Shown: positions 43,407 through 52,778, numbered from the stretch's first letter. The stretch: 64,000 bases of DNA from Candidatus Nitrohelix vancouverensis (GCA_015698305.1 CP048620.1:3060001-3124000); one strand, 5' to 3'. Program-made: numbers and translations. The notes: generated by a model from the letters alone, not told the origin.

Positions 43407-44096
43407 TCAAAAATCGCCTTTCTTGATCTTGAAAATATCCGGCGCGTCCGGCTTTTCAATATAGGACAAACGCAAATTAACGTCGTCAATTTTATTTGCC
43501 CCGCCCTTTTCTCCTCCTTTATCCGCAGGATTCTGGAGCAGCAAGACCGCCATACGTCCTTTCTGATCCTTGCCCCTGAACACCAGAATCGAGCCGTCCT
43601 CCAGAGGGGTGTTCACTGCCAGACCTTCGCGCTGAAACCCTTCCTGAATGAAATGATTTCTTAGCTGGTTCGCGGTCTCTACAACCGTTTGCGGTTCGGA
43701 TTTGGGATCAACAGGTTTGCCCCAAATGATATTCACCTGCATCAGTTTTTCAGAACGGTGACCGAGGATATAAAAAATATGCGAGGCGCCGCTCCCCGGC
43801 AACAAATCCTCAACTGTAATACCAAGCGTGATTGTCTTTTCAACAGGATGAATGCTTCGCGCAATTTTACTGCGTGGGATTTTAAAATCCTTGAATATCG
43901 CCCGATAGATTTCCTTTTCATCCATGGAAAAATTGGCGGATCGAAATCCGGTGACTTCAGCCGACACGGCCTTCGCTCCAGAATCGGGTTTCACCAATTT
44001 CAAACTTCCCAGGGAGCTGGCATGCAAATGAGTCCCCGCGCCCAACAATGACGCCAGAAAAACCATCAGACAAATTTTCAAACGAAACCGCATCAT
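43407..44096 (-). CDS. Exported protein of unknown function
   Basis: A 229-residue protein with a signal peptide (basic RFRLK, hydrophobic core, cleavage near THLHA), presumably periplasmic or outer-membrane-associated. The mature region starts with a Ser/Lys-rich stretch and contains two mixed alpha/beta parts (residues about 55-135 and 140-215). I recognise no family or catalytic motif. It lies between AmrS and the flavin reductase gene on the same strand, with gaps of about 77 and 41 nt. Confidence 0.65.
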   Translation of the reverse strand: MMRFRLKICLMVFLASLLGAGTHLHASSLGSLKLVKPDSGAKAVSAEVTGFRSANFSMDEKEIYRAIFKDFKIPRSKIARSIHPVEKTITLGITVEDLLPGSGASHIFYILGHRSEKLMQVNIIWGKPVDPKSEPQTVVETANQLRNHFIQEGFQREGLAVNTPLEDGSILVFRGKDQKGRMAVLLLQNPADKGGEKGGANKIDDVNLRLSYIEKPDAPDIFKIKKGDF

Positions 44097-44173
44097 ACGA
44101 GTCTCCTGCGAAATAAAAATACAATGTTACATGGAAAAATCATCAACTTCAAGGTAGCGTAATTATTCCGACG

Positions 44174-45223
44174 CTACAGATTCCAATACCCCGGTATTGG
44201 CATTGCGCATTGAAAACAACTGCCTTTATTGAGTCGATTGGCGGTGACTTTGAAGCCGACGCGTTCAATTAAAGTCGCTCCGCATCCGGGACAGCGCGTG
44301 TTTTCCTTGTCCCCGGTTCGCCCTGGGATATTACCGACATAGACAAATTTCAAGCCCGCCTTTCGGCCTATTTCCCAGGCCCTCTTTAAAGTTACGGGAG
44401 GGGTTCGCTCGCGATCGTCCATTTTATAATCCGGGTGATAGGCGGTGACATGCCAGGGAATATCGCAGGACACCGAGGCAAGAAAACCCGCCATTTGCGA
44501 CAACTCTTCATCCGAGTCGTTATAGTCCGGGATGACCAGCGTGACCACTTCCAACCAGATTCCCGCATCATGCAGGCGTTGAATCGTATCCAGGACCGCC
44601 GGGAGATTGCCGCCCAGCCTTCGGTAATTTTTTTCTGAAAAACTTTTCAAATCGACCTTGTAAAAATCGACCCAGGGGCGCAGATACTCAATCGCCTCCG
44701 GCGTCCCGTGTCCGTTAGAGACAAAGCCGGTGCGCAGGCCCCTGCTTCTCGCTTCCCGAAAAACAGCCACCGCCCATTCCGCGGTGATGAGGGGTTCATT
44801 GTATGTGGAAACCAACGAAGCCGCGCCTTGCCGGATCGCGCTGTCGCATAGAGCTTGGGGCGTTAGAGGAATATTGCGTAAGGTCGAATCAGGGTCGCGC
44901 AGGGTCTGAGAGGTCATCCAGTTTTGACAATAGGCGCATTTGAAATCGCAGCCCAGCATTCCAAAACTGAAAGCAAGCGAACCTGGAAGGGCGTGAAAGA
45001 AAGGTTTTTTTTCGATGGGGTCGTTCTGCAAACCCGCAGCGTAACCAAAGGGAACTTTTAAGTTTCCTTTGTCGTTGTAGCGGACGAGGCAGACGCCGCG
45101 TTGTCCGGGTCGCAATTTGCATAGATGACCGCAAGCAGTGCAAAGCAGAGCGCCCTGCCCCAGGTCTTTGACGAGTTCGCCCTGACTTGTCTGGGCGTCT
45201 AGAGGAGAGGATTTCAGTTTCAA
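44174..45223 (-). CDS. amrS: AmmeMemoRadiSam-type radical SAM enzyme
   Basis: A 349-residue cytoplasmic radical SAM protein. The cluster motif is CDFKCAYC with C92, C96 and C99. Extra cysteines at 28, 31, 35 and 45 and near the C-terminus (CPGCG, CFQC) suggest additional metal sites. The pattern matches AmrS, a pyruvate-formate-lyase-activase relative that is often encoded with AMMECR1 and Memo. Neither partner is in this window, and the family reaction remains unestablished. It lies 34 nt after sufU and may share its transcript, tying it to Fe-S supply. Confidence 0.88.
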   Translation of the reverse strand: MKLKSSPLDAQTSQGELVKDLGQGALLCTACGHLCKLRPGQRGVCLVRYNDKGNLKVPFGYAAGLQNDPIEKKPFFHALPGSLAFSFGMLGCDFKCAYCQNWMTSQTLRDPDSTLRNIPLTPQALCDSAIRQGAASLVSTYNEPLITAEWAVAVFREARSRGLRTGFVSNGHGTPEAIEYLRPWVDFYKVDLKSFSEKNYRRLGGNLPAVLDTIQRLHDAGIWLEVVTLVIPDYNDSDEELSQMAGFLASVSCDIPWHVTAYHPDYKMDDRERTPPVTLKRAWEIGRKAGLKFVYVGNIPGRTGDKENTRCPGCGATLIERVGFKVTANRLNKGSCFQCAMPIPGYWNL

Positions 45224-45257
45224 GCGAGGTCCGCAATCAAGGGACCGTTGCCGCCGT

Positions 45258-45713
45258 TCACTCGGTGCTGACGGCGTCGGTCTTTTTGTCCAAAGCGCTC
45301 ACCATCGTGTGCCACGACAAGGTAGCGCATTTTGTGCGAGAAGGGTATTCCCGGACGCCCATGAACAAGGACAGTTTGCCCAAATGATTCTCTTCTTTTT
45401 GAGGATCGAATTCTCCAAGAATCATTTTGTGGAACTCTTCAAAATTGATCTTGGCGTCTTCCACCGTCTTGCCCTTGAGATGCGTCGTCATCAGGGAAGC
45501 GCTCGCCTTGGAAATCGCGCAACCGGAACCCTCGAAGCTGACGTCGTCAATGACCCCTTCATCGCTGACGGTGAGGTAGATATGAAGATCGTCGCCGCAA
45601 AGCGGGTTCACGCCGTGACAGAAATGCGTCGCGTTTTCAATTTTCCTGAAGTTTCGCGGCTTGCGATTATGATCCAGAATGACTTGTTGGTACAGCTCAC
45701 TGTTGTATGACAT
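45258..45713 (-). CDS. sufU: SufU-type Fe-S scaffold/sulfur transfer protein
   Basis: A 151-residue IscU-fold protein. It keeps the three ligand cysteines: PLCGDD, GSGCAIS and TKCATLSW, with the Asp of the CGDD motif that binds zinc in SufU. Family knowledge: SufU takes sulfur from SufS and passes it to SufBCD. It is the last gene of the SUF set, 34 nt after sufS. It is the intact counterpart to the cysteine-less IscU-like domain at 50.7-51.4 kb. Confidence 0.93.
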   Translation of the reverse strand: MSYNSELYQQVILDHNRKPRNFRKIENATHFCHGVNPLCGDDLHIYLTVSDEGVIDDVSFEGSGCAISKASASLMTTHLKGKTVEDAKINFEEFHKMILGEFDPQKEENHLGKLSLFMGVREYPSRTKCATLSWHTMVSALDKKTDAVSTE

Positions 45714-45747
45714 GATTTTCTAATTTCTGACCGTTGCTATTGTTAAC

Positions 45748-46995
45748 TCAACTGAATAATTTAATAGTCTTTCGTATGCTTTCCGCCAAAACGTCGAGAT
45801 CGTCAAAGGTATTGTAAAACGACATCGAGGCCCGCGCAGTGGCCGGCACGCCGAATCGGATCATGGTCGGTTGCGCGCAATGATGACCGCCTCTTACAGA
45901 CACGCCTTCCTGATCCAGGCAAGTGACCACATCATGCGGGTGCGCGTTCTCCAGATAAAAAGACAAGATCGCCGCTTTATCTTTCGCGTTGCCGATGATC
46001 CGCAATCCGTCGATATTCTCCAGCAATTGCGTGCCGTACTCCAGCAGTTGATGCTCGTAACGCGAGATGCGGTCCATACCAATTTCATTGAGGTAGTCGA
46101 TCGCCTCGCCCAGACCGATCACTTGCGTGATTGGCGGCGTTCCCGCTTCAAAACGCGCAGGGGGTTTCGCGAAGGTCGATTTTTCCAGCGTCACCTGCAA
46201 AATCATATCGCCGCCGGTCACATAAGGAGGCATCTCCTCCAGCAGTTCCATACGACCGTAGACCCCACCAATACCGCTGGGCGCGTACATCTTGTGTCCT
46301 GAGAAGGTATAGAAGTCGCAACCGATGTCCTGCACGTCCAGTTTCATATGCGGCGTACTTTGCGCGCCGTCGACCAATACTTTGGCTCCCGCCGCGTGCG
46401 CCCGTCGGGTGATTTCCTTCACCGGGTTGACCGTGCCCAATGCGTTGGAGACATGGTTGACGGCGACCATACGGGTTTTGTCCGAGAGCAGTTTGTCGTA
46501 TTCTTCAAGAATCAATTCGCCCGCGTCGTTGACCGGGATCACCTTGAGAATCGCGCCGCGTTCTTCGCATAAAATCTGCCAGGGAACCGTATTGGCGTGG
46601 TGTTCGATATTGGAAATGATGATTTCATCGCCCGGTTTGACAAAGCGTTTGCCAAAACTGTAAGCCACCAGATTGATCGCTTGCGTGGTGCCGCTGGTGA
46701 AAATGATCTCAGAAGGGGAACCTGCTCCGAGAAACTGCGCAACCTTCTTGCGCGCTTCTTCATACAAATGGGTCGAGCGCTCGCACAATTTATAAGCCCC
46801 GCGTCGAACCGTGCCGTACTCCTCGGCGTCGAATTTGCGCACCCGCTCGATCACGCGAAGCGGTTTCTGGGTCGTCGCGCCGTTGTCCAGATAAACCAGA
46901 GGTTTTCCGTTTACGGTCGACGACAGTATGGGGAAATCTTTGCGTATCGCCTCAACGTCCCAATCCTGAACAGAGGGTCTGTGCGTTTCATTCAT
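45748..46995 (-). CDS. sufS: Cysteine desulfurase SufS
   Basis: A 415-residue PLP enzyme that removes sulfur from cysteine as a persulfide for Fe-S assembly. The PLP lysine is in YTFSGHKMYAPSG, and the catalytic cysteine is in RGGHHCAQP. The N-terminal YLDNGATTQKP and the SNIEHHAN loop are standard for class II (SufS/CsdA) enzymes. Its start overlaps the end of sufD by 8 nt. SufU is its likely sulfur acceptor. Confidence 0.97.
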   Translation of the reverse strand: MNETHRPSVQDWDVEAIRKDFPILSSTVNGKPLVYLDNGATTQKPLRVIERVRKFDAEEYGTVRRGAYKLCERSTHLYEEARKKVAQFLGAGSPSEIIFTSGTTQAINLVAYSFGKRFVKPGDEIIISNIEHHANTVPWQILCEERGAILKVIPVNDAGELILEEYDKLLSDKTRMVAVNHVSNALGTVNPVKEITRRAHAAGAKVLVDGAQSTPHMKLDVQDIGCDFYTFSGHKMYAPSGIGGVYGRMELLEEMPPYVTGGDMILQVTLEKSTFAKPPARFEAGTPPITQVIGLGEAIDYLNEIGMDRISRYEHQLLEYGTQLLENIDGLRIIGNAKDKAAILSFYLENAHPHDVVTCLDQEGVSVRGGHHCAQPTMIRFGVPATARASMSFYNTFDDLDVLAESIRKTIKLFS

Positions 46996-48307
46996 GACTG
47001 CCCTCCAGTTTTGTCAAAAGAATCTTTCTCCATTCCTCGGTTGATTCAGGGAACGGGTTTTGCTGAATGACGCTCTCTGCGAAACTGCGCGTCAACAGAA
47101 TGCGAGCGGCGGCGTCGGAAAGACCTCGAGTTTTCAAATAGAAAATCTGATCCTCGTTGACCTGGCCAATCGTCGCTCCATGCGTGCATTTCACATCGTC
47201 CGCGTAAATCATCAGGTTCGGCTTGTTATCGGCATGACATTCGTCGGACAACATCAGGTTGTTGACGAGCTGGTCCGACTGGGTCAATTGCGCGCCGGGA
47301 TGCACCGTCACGGTGCCGTCGAAACTGGTGCGGGACTTGCCATCCACAATATTTCGAAAGAACTGGTCGCTGGTGGTGTGCGGCGCCTTGTGATGGACGT
47401 TCAGGTAATAATGCGCCTGTTCCTCGCCGTGCAACACGCCAATGTGATTCAATTTCATTTCAGCGCCCTCTTCGTTCAGCCATATCTCGAAATGACAGCG
47501 CGCCAGACGACTCCCCGAAGCGGCGGAGGTGGACTCGAAACTGCTGTTTCGATCCAGCGTCACACGCAATTTGGAACAATGCCAGGCGTTCGTCGCGTCA
47601 TTCTGAAACTGGGAATGACGGATGCGCGCTCCCTCTTCCAGAAACAAATCCTGTTTCGCGTTGACAAAATAATTGTCACCCGCGCCGACATATTTAACGC
47701 ACAGATCCATTTCCGACAATTTTCCAGCCAGCGCAACGATGCGCGGACAGTGCATCACCGGCGATTTACCGCCCTGCGACACAAACAGAATCTGTACCGG
47801 ACTTTTTACCTTGGCCTGAGGGGCGACCTCGATCAGAATGCCGTCGCGACACAAACCGCCGTTAATCGCGGCGAACACATCGTTCTCTTCTCCGGCGATT
47901 TTAATGAGTCGATCCATTATCTCAGCGCGATCCGCGGCTTCGGACAAAGGCGTGATCTGCACGCTTCCCTTCAACCCCTCCACTTTGGACAACTTCGCCG
48001 AATAGGCGCCGTTGACGAAAACCAGACAACTGTCCTTACTCGCAGGGTAGATATTATTTTCGATCAGTTCTGCTGACGCTTCCGCTGTTTCCGAAAGACT
48101 GAATGCCGTGGATGCCAGTCCCGTCGTATTCACAAACGTGTACATCTCGTGTTTACGATGCGGAAATCCCAAGGCCTCAAAACGTCGTATCGACGCCTCT
48201 CTTAATGCGCTGAGTTTTGCGTCACCCTGATTTTTCTTATACAAGTCAAGGATCGCGAGTTCCGATCCTTTTTCATTTTGCGATGTCATCGTAGTCATAG
48301 ATTTCAA
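46988..48307 (-). CDS. sufD: SufD subunit of the Fe-S assembly complex
   Basis: A 439-residue protein of the SufB/SufD beta-helix family. It has the long right-handed helix core (LVFVNGAYSAKLSKVEG, VTLDRNSSFESTSAAS) and the C-terminal family motif (ARILLTRSFAESVI). With SufB and SufC it forms the scaffold on which clusters are built. Its start overlaps the stop of sufC by 4 nt. The N-terminus is poorly conserved, as in most SufD proteins, so the exact ATG is a best guess. Confidence 0.94.
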   Translation of the reverse strand: MKSMTTMTSQNEKGSELAILDLYKKNQGDAKLSALREASIRRFEALGFPHRKHEMYTFVNTTGLASTAFSLSETAEASAELIENNIYPASKDSCLVFVNGAYSAKLSKVEGLKGSVQITPLSEAADRAEIMDRLIKIAGEENDVFAAINGGLCRDGILIEVAPQAKVKSPVQILFVSQGGKSPVMHCPRIVALAGKLSEMDLCVKYVGAGDNYFVNAKQDLFLEEGARIRHSQFQNDATNAWHCSKLRVTLDRNSSFESTSAASGSRLARCHFEIWLNEEGAEMKLNHIGVLHGEEQAHYYLNVHHKAPHTTSDQFFRNIVDGKSRTSFDGTVTVHPGAQLTQSDQLVNNLMLSDECHADNKPNLMIYADDVKCTHGATIGQVNEDQIFYLKTRGLSDAAARILLTRSFAESVIQQNPFPESTEEWRKILLTKLEGSHE

Positions 48308-49047
48308 ACCTTGGTCAACCAGTCATAGCCCTGGGCTTCCAGTTCCAAAGCCAGACCTTTTTCGCCGGATTTAATAATTTTACCTTTGCTCAAAACATGC
48401 ACGTAATGCGGTTGGATGTAGTCCAGCAAACGCTGGTAATGCGTGATGAGGATCAGGGCGTTGTCTTTGTTGATGAGTTTGTTGACGCCGTTGGCGACGA
48501 CGCGCAGAGCGTCGATGTCCAGCCCCGAGTCGGTTTCATCCAGAACCGCCAGTTTTGGCTCCAGCAGAGCCATTTGCAAGGTTTCGTTCTTTTTCTTTTC
48601 GCCGCCGGAGAAACCGTCGTTCAGGTTACGCTCCTTGTACTTCGGCTCCATACCCAGATCGTCCATCTTCTTCTGAAGAATTTCGTCGAAATCCATCGGG
48701 TCCAATTCCTCTTTCCCCTGTCGCACCAAACGGGCGTTGTAGGCCATGCGCAGGAATTCGGCGTTGTTCACGCCAGGCACTTCAACGGGATATTGATAGC
48801 CCATGAAAATACCGTTCAAGGATCGCTCCTCGGCTTCCATGTCCAACAGGTTCTCCCCTTCATAGCTGATCTCGCCAGCAGTCACCTGATAGGAAGGATG
48901 CCCCGAAAGAACTTTCGCCAAGGTGCTTTTGCCCGAACCGTTCGGTCCCATGATGGCATGAATTTCACCTTTTTTAATGGAAAGGGAAATTCCCTTCAAA
49001 ATTTCTGCGCCATCAAAACCGGCATGCAGGTCTTTAATCTCAAGCAT
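48304..49047 (-). CDS. sufC: SufC ATPase
   Basis: A 247-residue ABC-type ATPase of the SUF system. Walker A is GPNGSGKS, the signature is FSGGEKKKNE and Walker B is LAVLDETDSGLD, all typical of SufC. It powers cluster assembly on SufB-SufD. AAGAGG lies about 8 nt before the ATG. A strong terminator stands 60 nt upstream, between this gene and sufB. Confidence 0.97.
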   Translation of the reverse strand: MLEIKDLHAGFDGAEILKGISLSIKKGEIHAIMGPNGSGKSTLAKVLSGHPSYQVTAGEISYEGENLLDMEAEERSLNGIFMGYQYPVEVPGVNNAEFLRMAYNARLVRQGKEELDPMDFDEILQKKMDDLGMEPKYKERNLNDGFSGGEKKKNETLQMALLEPKLAVLDETDSGLDIDALRVVANGVNKLINKDNALILITHYQRLLDYIQPHYVHVLSKGKIIKSGEKGLALELEAQGYDWLTKV

Positions 49048-49107
49048 AAATAAAACCTCTTAATGTGGTCAAACCGAAGCCGGAGTTGATCCGACGTCGC
49101 AAATTTT

Positions 49108-49144
49108 AATAAAAACGCCTCCCCTTGGCTTTCCGGGGAGGCGT
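49108..49144 (-). terminator. Intrinsic terminator between sufB and sufC
   Basis: On the minus strand ACGCCTCCCC and its complement form a perfect 10-bp stem (arms 49115-49124 and 49135-49144) with a 10-nt loop, followed by TTTTTATT. It has the shape of an efficient Rho-independent terminator but lies inside the SUF operon, 22 nt after the sufB stop. It would make sufCDSU expression depend on read-through or on an unseen promoter. Confidence 0.85.
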
Positions 49145-49166
49145 CTGATGAAGGAAGGACTCTTAA

Positions 49167-50621
49167 CTATCCAACGCTGTTTTCAAGCTTAAGAGTCAAA
49201 AGTTTTTGCGCTTCAACGGCAAATTCCATCGGCAATTGCTGGAACACGTCTTTGCAGAAACCATTGATGACCGCCGTGATGGCGTTCTCCCGCGAAATGC
49301 CGCGCTGTTCAAAATAGAACAACTGCTCTTCGCTGATTTTTGACGTCGACGCCTCGTGCTCGACTTGCACCGAACTGTTCGCGGATTCAATGTAAGGGAA
49401 GGTGTGCGCGCTACATTGATCGCCAACCAGCATGCTGTCGCACTGGGAATAATTCCTGGCGTTGGAAGCGTTTTTGCTCACCTTGACCTGGCCCCGGTAG
49501 CTGTTGCTCGAGCGATCCGCAGAAATGCCCTTGGAAATAATGCTCGAACGCGTGTTCTTGCCAAGATGAATCATCTTGGTTCCCGTATCCGCCTGCATCA
49601 TGCCATTCGTCAACGCGACCGAATAGAACTCGCCAACCGAATTGTCGCCCTGCAAAATACAACTGGGGTATTTCCAGGTGATGGCGGAACCCGTCTCGAC
49701 CTGAGTCCATGAAATCTTGGAATTGTTACCCTGACATTTACCGCGCTTGGTAACGAAATTATAAATTCCGCCCTTGCCGGTTTCGCGGTCGCCCGAATAC
49801 CAGTTTTGAACGGTGCTGTATTTGATTTCAGCGTTTTCCATCGTCACCAGCTCAACCACGGCGGCATGCAACTGATTGCTGTCGAACTGCGGAGCCGTAC
49901 AGCCTTCGAGATACGACACATGACTGTCTTCCGCGCAGATAATCAGGGTGCGCTCAAACTGCCCCGTCTCTTCCGTGTTGATGCGGAAATAGGTCGAAAG
50001 CTCCATCGGACATTTCGTTCCAGGAGGAATATAAACAAAGGATCCATCCGTGAACACCGCGCTGTTCAAAGCCGCGTAATAGTTGTCGCCAATCGGCACG
50101 ACGGAGCCAAGATATTCTTCAACCAGTTCCGGGAACTCCTGAACCGCTTCAGAAATCGGGCAGAAAATAACGCCCACTTCCATCAGTTTTTTTCTGTGGG
50201 TAGTCGCAACGCTGACACTGTCAAACACAGCATCAACGGCCACGTTGGCCAGACGTTTTTGCTCGTCCAGCGGAATTCCGAGCTTCTCAAAGGTATCGAG
50301 CAGTTCCGGATCCACCTCGTCCAGGCTTTCCAGCTTCTTTTTAGGCTTGGGAGCCGAATAATATGAAATATTCTGGAAGTCGATTTCCGGGTAATGCACA
50401 TTCGGCCATACCGGACTCTTCATTTCCAGCCATTTTTTATAGGCCTTGAGACGAAAATCGAGCATGAATTGAGGCTCGTTTTTCTTTTTGGAGAGCGCGC
50501 GAATGACGTCTTCATTCAAGCCTTTCGCAAAGGTCTCCGACTCGATCATCGTCTTGAAACCGTACTTATAATTTTCCTTGTCCTCTAAAACATCGGATAC
50601 TGCATTGACCGATGTATTCAT
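49167..50621 (-). CDS. sufB: SufB Fe-S assembly scaffold
   Basis: A 484-residue protein that carries the nascent cluster in the SufBCD complex. It shows the full SufB pattern: [62 protein letters not shown] and the later [21 protein letters not shown]. It is the second gene of the operon, 33 nt after the NifU-like gene. The terminator at 49108-49144 follows, so it may be made in excess of the downstream products. Confidence 0.97.
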   Translation of the reverse strand: MNTSVNAVSDVLEDKENYKYGFKTMIESETFAKGLNEDVIRALSKKKNEPQFMLDFRLKAYKKWLEMKSPVWPNVHYPEIDFQNISYYSAPKPKKKLESLDEVDPELLDTFEKLGIPLDEQKRLANVAVDAVFDSVSVATTHRKKLMEVGVIFCPISEAVQEFPELVEEYLGSVVPIGDNYYAALNSAVFTDGSFVYIPPGTKCPMELSTYFRINTEETGQFERTLIICAEDSHVSYLEGCTAPQFDSNQLHAAVVELVTMENAEIKYSTVQNWYSGDRETGKGGIYNFVTKRGKCQGNNSKISWTQVETGSAITWKYPSCILQGDNSVGEFYSVALTNGMMQADTGTKMIHLGKNTRSSIISKGISADRSSNSYRGQVKVSKNASNARNYSQCDSMLVGDQCSAHTFPYIESANSSVQVEHEASTSKISEEQLFYFEQRGISRENAITAVINGFCKDVFQQLPMEFAVEAQKLLTLKLENSVG

Positions 50622-50654
50622 ATCGATTCTCCTTAAACTATGTAGAGTCCCGAA

Positions 50655-51404
50655 TTACATATTTGGGGTGACTATTAATTGATTATACACGTCTTTCCGT
50701 AAAGCCTGCTCTATAAAAGACAACGTCGCCCCCAAAGAGGAACCACAACTGCCACAGGCGCCTTGATACTGAATCAATACTTTCTCGCCATCTTTAACGC
50801 TCAAAACCTGAACGTTGCCGCCGTCGTTCATCAAGGCGGGTCGGACTTTTTCATCCAGCGTCATATTGATCTGCTGAATCTGCTCTTCCTCGCTGAGGCC
50901 GATCCAGGCCTGTTCCAGCAGGGACAATTCCTCAAAAGATTTCTTGTTGCCTTCGCCGTCTTTTTTAGCGGCCTGAGATGCGATGGCCAGGCCCTTGGCG
51001 CCGGGATAATCATCGCGCACGATGCCCAATAAGGCTTCGACCCGCGCAAACAGCTCCATTTTTGCATCAGGAACCGCAGGCGTGTCTTCAGAATCCCGTA
51101 AAAAACGCTCCACGTCTTCGCCCTTCAACGAGCAGGCCTCTTCAATACTCAAGCCCTTGACCATAGAGCACAGCGCGTCCCCGATCGCTACGGAAGCTTT
51201 GCCCCCATAAGCGAAAAACTTGGCGCTATAGACCCTGTTTTCTTCAATATCCACCAGCCAGTACAGCTTGGTGTCTTTATACTTGGATTCAATCAGAGCC
51301 ATGCCCTGTTCGTCGGCGTCTTCCTTATAATAAGCGCCTCGGTTGCGGGGCGACTTACCGGCTTCCTCAAACTTGGCTGAATAGCTTTCTTCGGTCACAG
51401 ACAT
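50655..51404 (-). CDS. NifU-like protein with cysteine-less IscU-like domain and Nfu domain
   Basis: A 249-residue protein heading the SUF operon. Residues about 15-125 align with an IscU/NifU N-terminal domain but have lost its ligands: CGDD becomes YKDTK, and the GCAIS cysteine becomes G in AYGGKASVAIG. C79 in the following helix is not at a ligand position. Residues about 165-245 form an Nfu domain with the cluster-binding CxxC at C217 and C220 (GACGSCGSS). I infer a carrier with a non-catalytic docking domain that binds SufU/SufS partners. It has its own promoter candidate 90-120 nt upstream, and sufB starts 33 nt downstream. Confidence 0.85.
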   Translation of the reverse strand: MSVTEESYSAKFEEAGKSPRNRGAYYKEDADEQGMALIESKYKDTKLYWLVDIEENRVYSAKFFAYGGKASVAIGDALCSMVKGLSIEEACSLKGEDVERFLRDSEDTPAVPDAKMELFARVEALLGIVRDDYPGAKGLAIASQAAKKDGEGNKKSFEELSLLEQAWIGLSEEEQIQQINMTLDEKVRPALMNDGGNVQVLSVKDGEKVLIQYQGACGSCGSSLGATLSFIEQALRKDVYNQLIVTPNM

Positions 51405-51495
51405 AATAATCCGGGTGATTTAAAATTTCGGTTTTAATTAATGTATGTATCTTGCGTACGGAATGCAAATAAAGACGTTAGCGCATTCGCGTTTA

Positions 51496-51524
51496 TAGAT
51501 ATTTAGATGCAGATGGCGCGTCAA
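51496..51524 (-). promoter_or_regulatory. Promoter candidate for the SUF operon
   Basis: On the minus strand TTGACG (51519-51524) and TATCTA (51496-51501) are spaced by 17 nt, leaving a leader of about 85 nt before the NifU-like gene. The -35 is good and the -10 is weak. Confidence 0.35.
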
Positions 51525-51614
51525 CGATCCTAACTAATAATATCCGCGCATCAAAGCGATTTTATAAAGGGCCTATTCACCCAATCCTACCTTCCAACCA
51601 ATTTAAACTATTCA

Positions 51615-51644
51615 TGTGCATAATCCAACCAAAAACGCTATAAT
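51615..51644 (+). promoter_or_regulatory. Promoter candidate for moaA
   Basis: A perfect TATAAT (51639-51644) lies 18 nt after a weak -35-like TGTGCA. Transcription from about 51651 would give a leader of about 100 nt containing the hairpin at 51664-51696. Confidence 0.45.
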
Positions 51645-51663
51645 TTAGCCATATACATTCCCC

Positions 51664-51696
51664 ACCCGCCGAACAGCTCTGTTGTTTTTGGCGGGT
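51664..51696 (+). repeat. Hairpin in the moaA leader
   Basis: ACCCGCC (51664-51670) pairs with GGCGGGT (51690-51696), and the loop holds a smaller AACA/TGTT stem. Two CAGGGG copies follow (51721-51726 and 51736-51741), the second being the ribosome binding site. No intrinsic terminator U-run follows. It could be a translational control element, but it does not clearly match a molybdenum-cofactor riboswitch by eye. Confidence 0.5.
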
Positions 51697-51750
51697 ATTG
51701 CAAACCAGGCGACGCGGTAACAGGGGCCACAACGACAGGGGTAATATTCA

Positions 51751-52764
51751 ATGAACTCCGATGTTCAGGACCAAAAAAGAAAACTGGTCGACGGAATGGG
51801 TCGAACCATCGTTAATTTAAGGATTTCGGTAACCGATCGCTGTAACTTCCGATGCACCTATTGCATGCCGGAGAACAACGTCGAATTCATGGAACGCAGT
51901 AAACTGCTTTCCTTCGAGGAACTGACGCGGATCGCGGGCATCGTTTCCAAAATGGGCATCAGCCGACTGCGAATCACCGGCGGCGAACCTTTGATGCGCA
52001 AAGACCTGCCCACGCTCATCGAAATGTTCAGCAAAGTCGACGGCATCGAAGACATCGCCATGACCACCAACGCGTTTTTTCTGAAAAATCAGGCTGAAGC
52101 TCTGAAAAAGGCGGGCCTGAAACGCCTCAACGTCAGCCTCGACGCGCTCGACCCGGACAAATTCCGCGACGTCAATCGCAAGGACTGTCTCCACGAAGTG
52201 CTGGCGGGCCTGCAAGCGGCGCGCGAAGCGGGTTTCAAATCGATCAAGATCAACGCCGTCGCCATGCGTAATTTTTCCGAAACGGAGATCATGAGCCTGA
52301 TCGAAATGGGCCGCACGGATGGTTTTGAAATGCGCTTCATTGAATTCATGCCGCTGGATTCCGACCAGATCTGGGAACGCGACAAGGTCCTGTTCGGTCA
52401 TGAAATCATCGACCTCATTCGTCAGAAATACGAACTCGTGCCCATCGACAATTCCCGGGAAATCGGCCCGGCAAGCGAATTCAATTTCGCCGACGGCAAG
52501 GGTAAAATCGGCATCATCACCGCTGTCAGCAATCCGTTCTGCGATCACTGCAACCGCATTCGCATGACCGCCGACGGCAAGTTGCGCACCTGTCTTTTTT
52601 CCACCCACGAAACTGATCTCAAACAATTGATCCGGGATGGAGCGACAGACCAGGACATTGACGACGCCATTGAAGGCGCGGTTCTCATCAAGGAACCGGG
52701 GCATAAGATCAATCTCGATTCGTTCGAGCGTCCGCAACGGGCCATGCACGCTATCGGCGGCTGA
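51751..52764 (+). CDS. moaA: GTP 3',8-cyclase
   Basis: A 337-residue radical SAM enzyme that starts molybdenum-cofactor synthesis by cyclising GTP. The N-terminal cluster is CNFRCTYC (C31, C35, C38); a second cluster is formed near the C-terminus by CDHCNRIRM and CLFS. The C-terminus ends in GG, as required for activity in this family. The AGGGG ribosome binding site is 9 nt upstream. No other moa or moe gene is in the window. larE follows within 15 nt. Confidence 0.97.
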   Translation: MNSDVQDQKRKLVDGMGRTIVNLRISVTDRCNFRCTYCMPENNVEFMERSKLLSFEELTRIAGIVSKMGISRLRITGGEPLMRKDLPTLIEMFSKVDGIEDIAMTTNAFFLKNQAEALKKAGLKRLNVSLDALDPDKFRDVNRKDCLHEVLAGLQAAREAGFKSIKINAVAMRNFSETEIMSLIEMGRTDGFEMRFIEFMPLDSDQIWERDKVLFGHEIIDLIRQKYELVPIDNSREIGPASEFNFADGKGKIGIITAVSNPFCDHCNRIRMTADGKLRTCLFSTHETDLKQLIRDGATDQDIDDAIEGAVLIKEPGHKINLDSFERPQRAMHAIGG

Positions 52765-52778
52765 CCTTGCCTTCTCCT

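Larger units (their letters stand above)
51405..51750. other. Divergent regulatory region between the SUF operon and moaA
   Basis: A 346-nt intergenic region. It contains a minus-strand SUF promoter candidate (51496-51524), a plus-strand moaA promoter candidate with TATAAT at 51639-51644, and a structured moaA leader (51664-51696). The inverted repeat TTGC(N9)GCAA near 51450 could be an operator. I found no gene and no recognisable IscR or SufR site. Confidence 0.5.

Noticed and set aside
51661-51750. Molybdenum-cofactor riboswitch
   Set aside because: Position before moaA fits, but the conserved helices and loop sequences of the motif are not clearly present; kept only as an unclassified structured leader.
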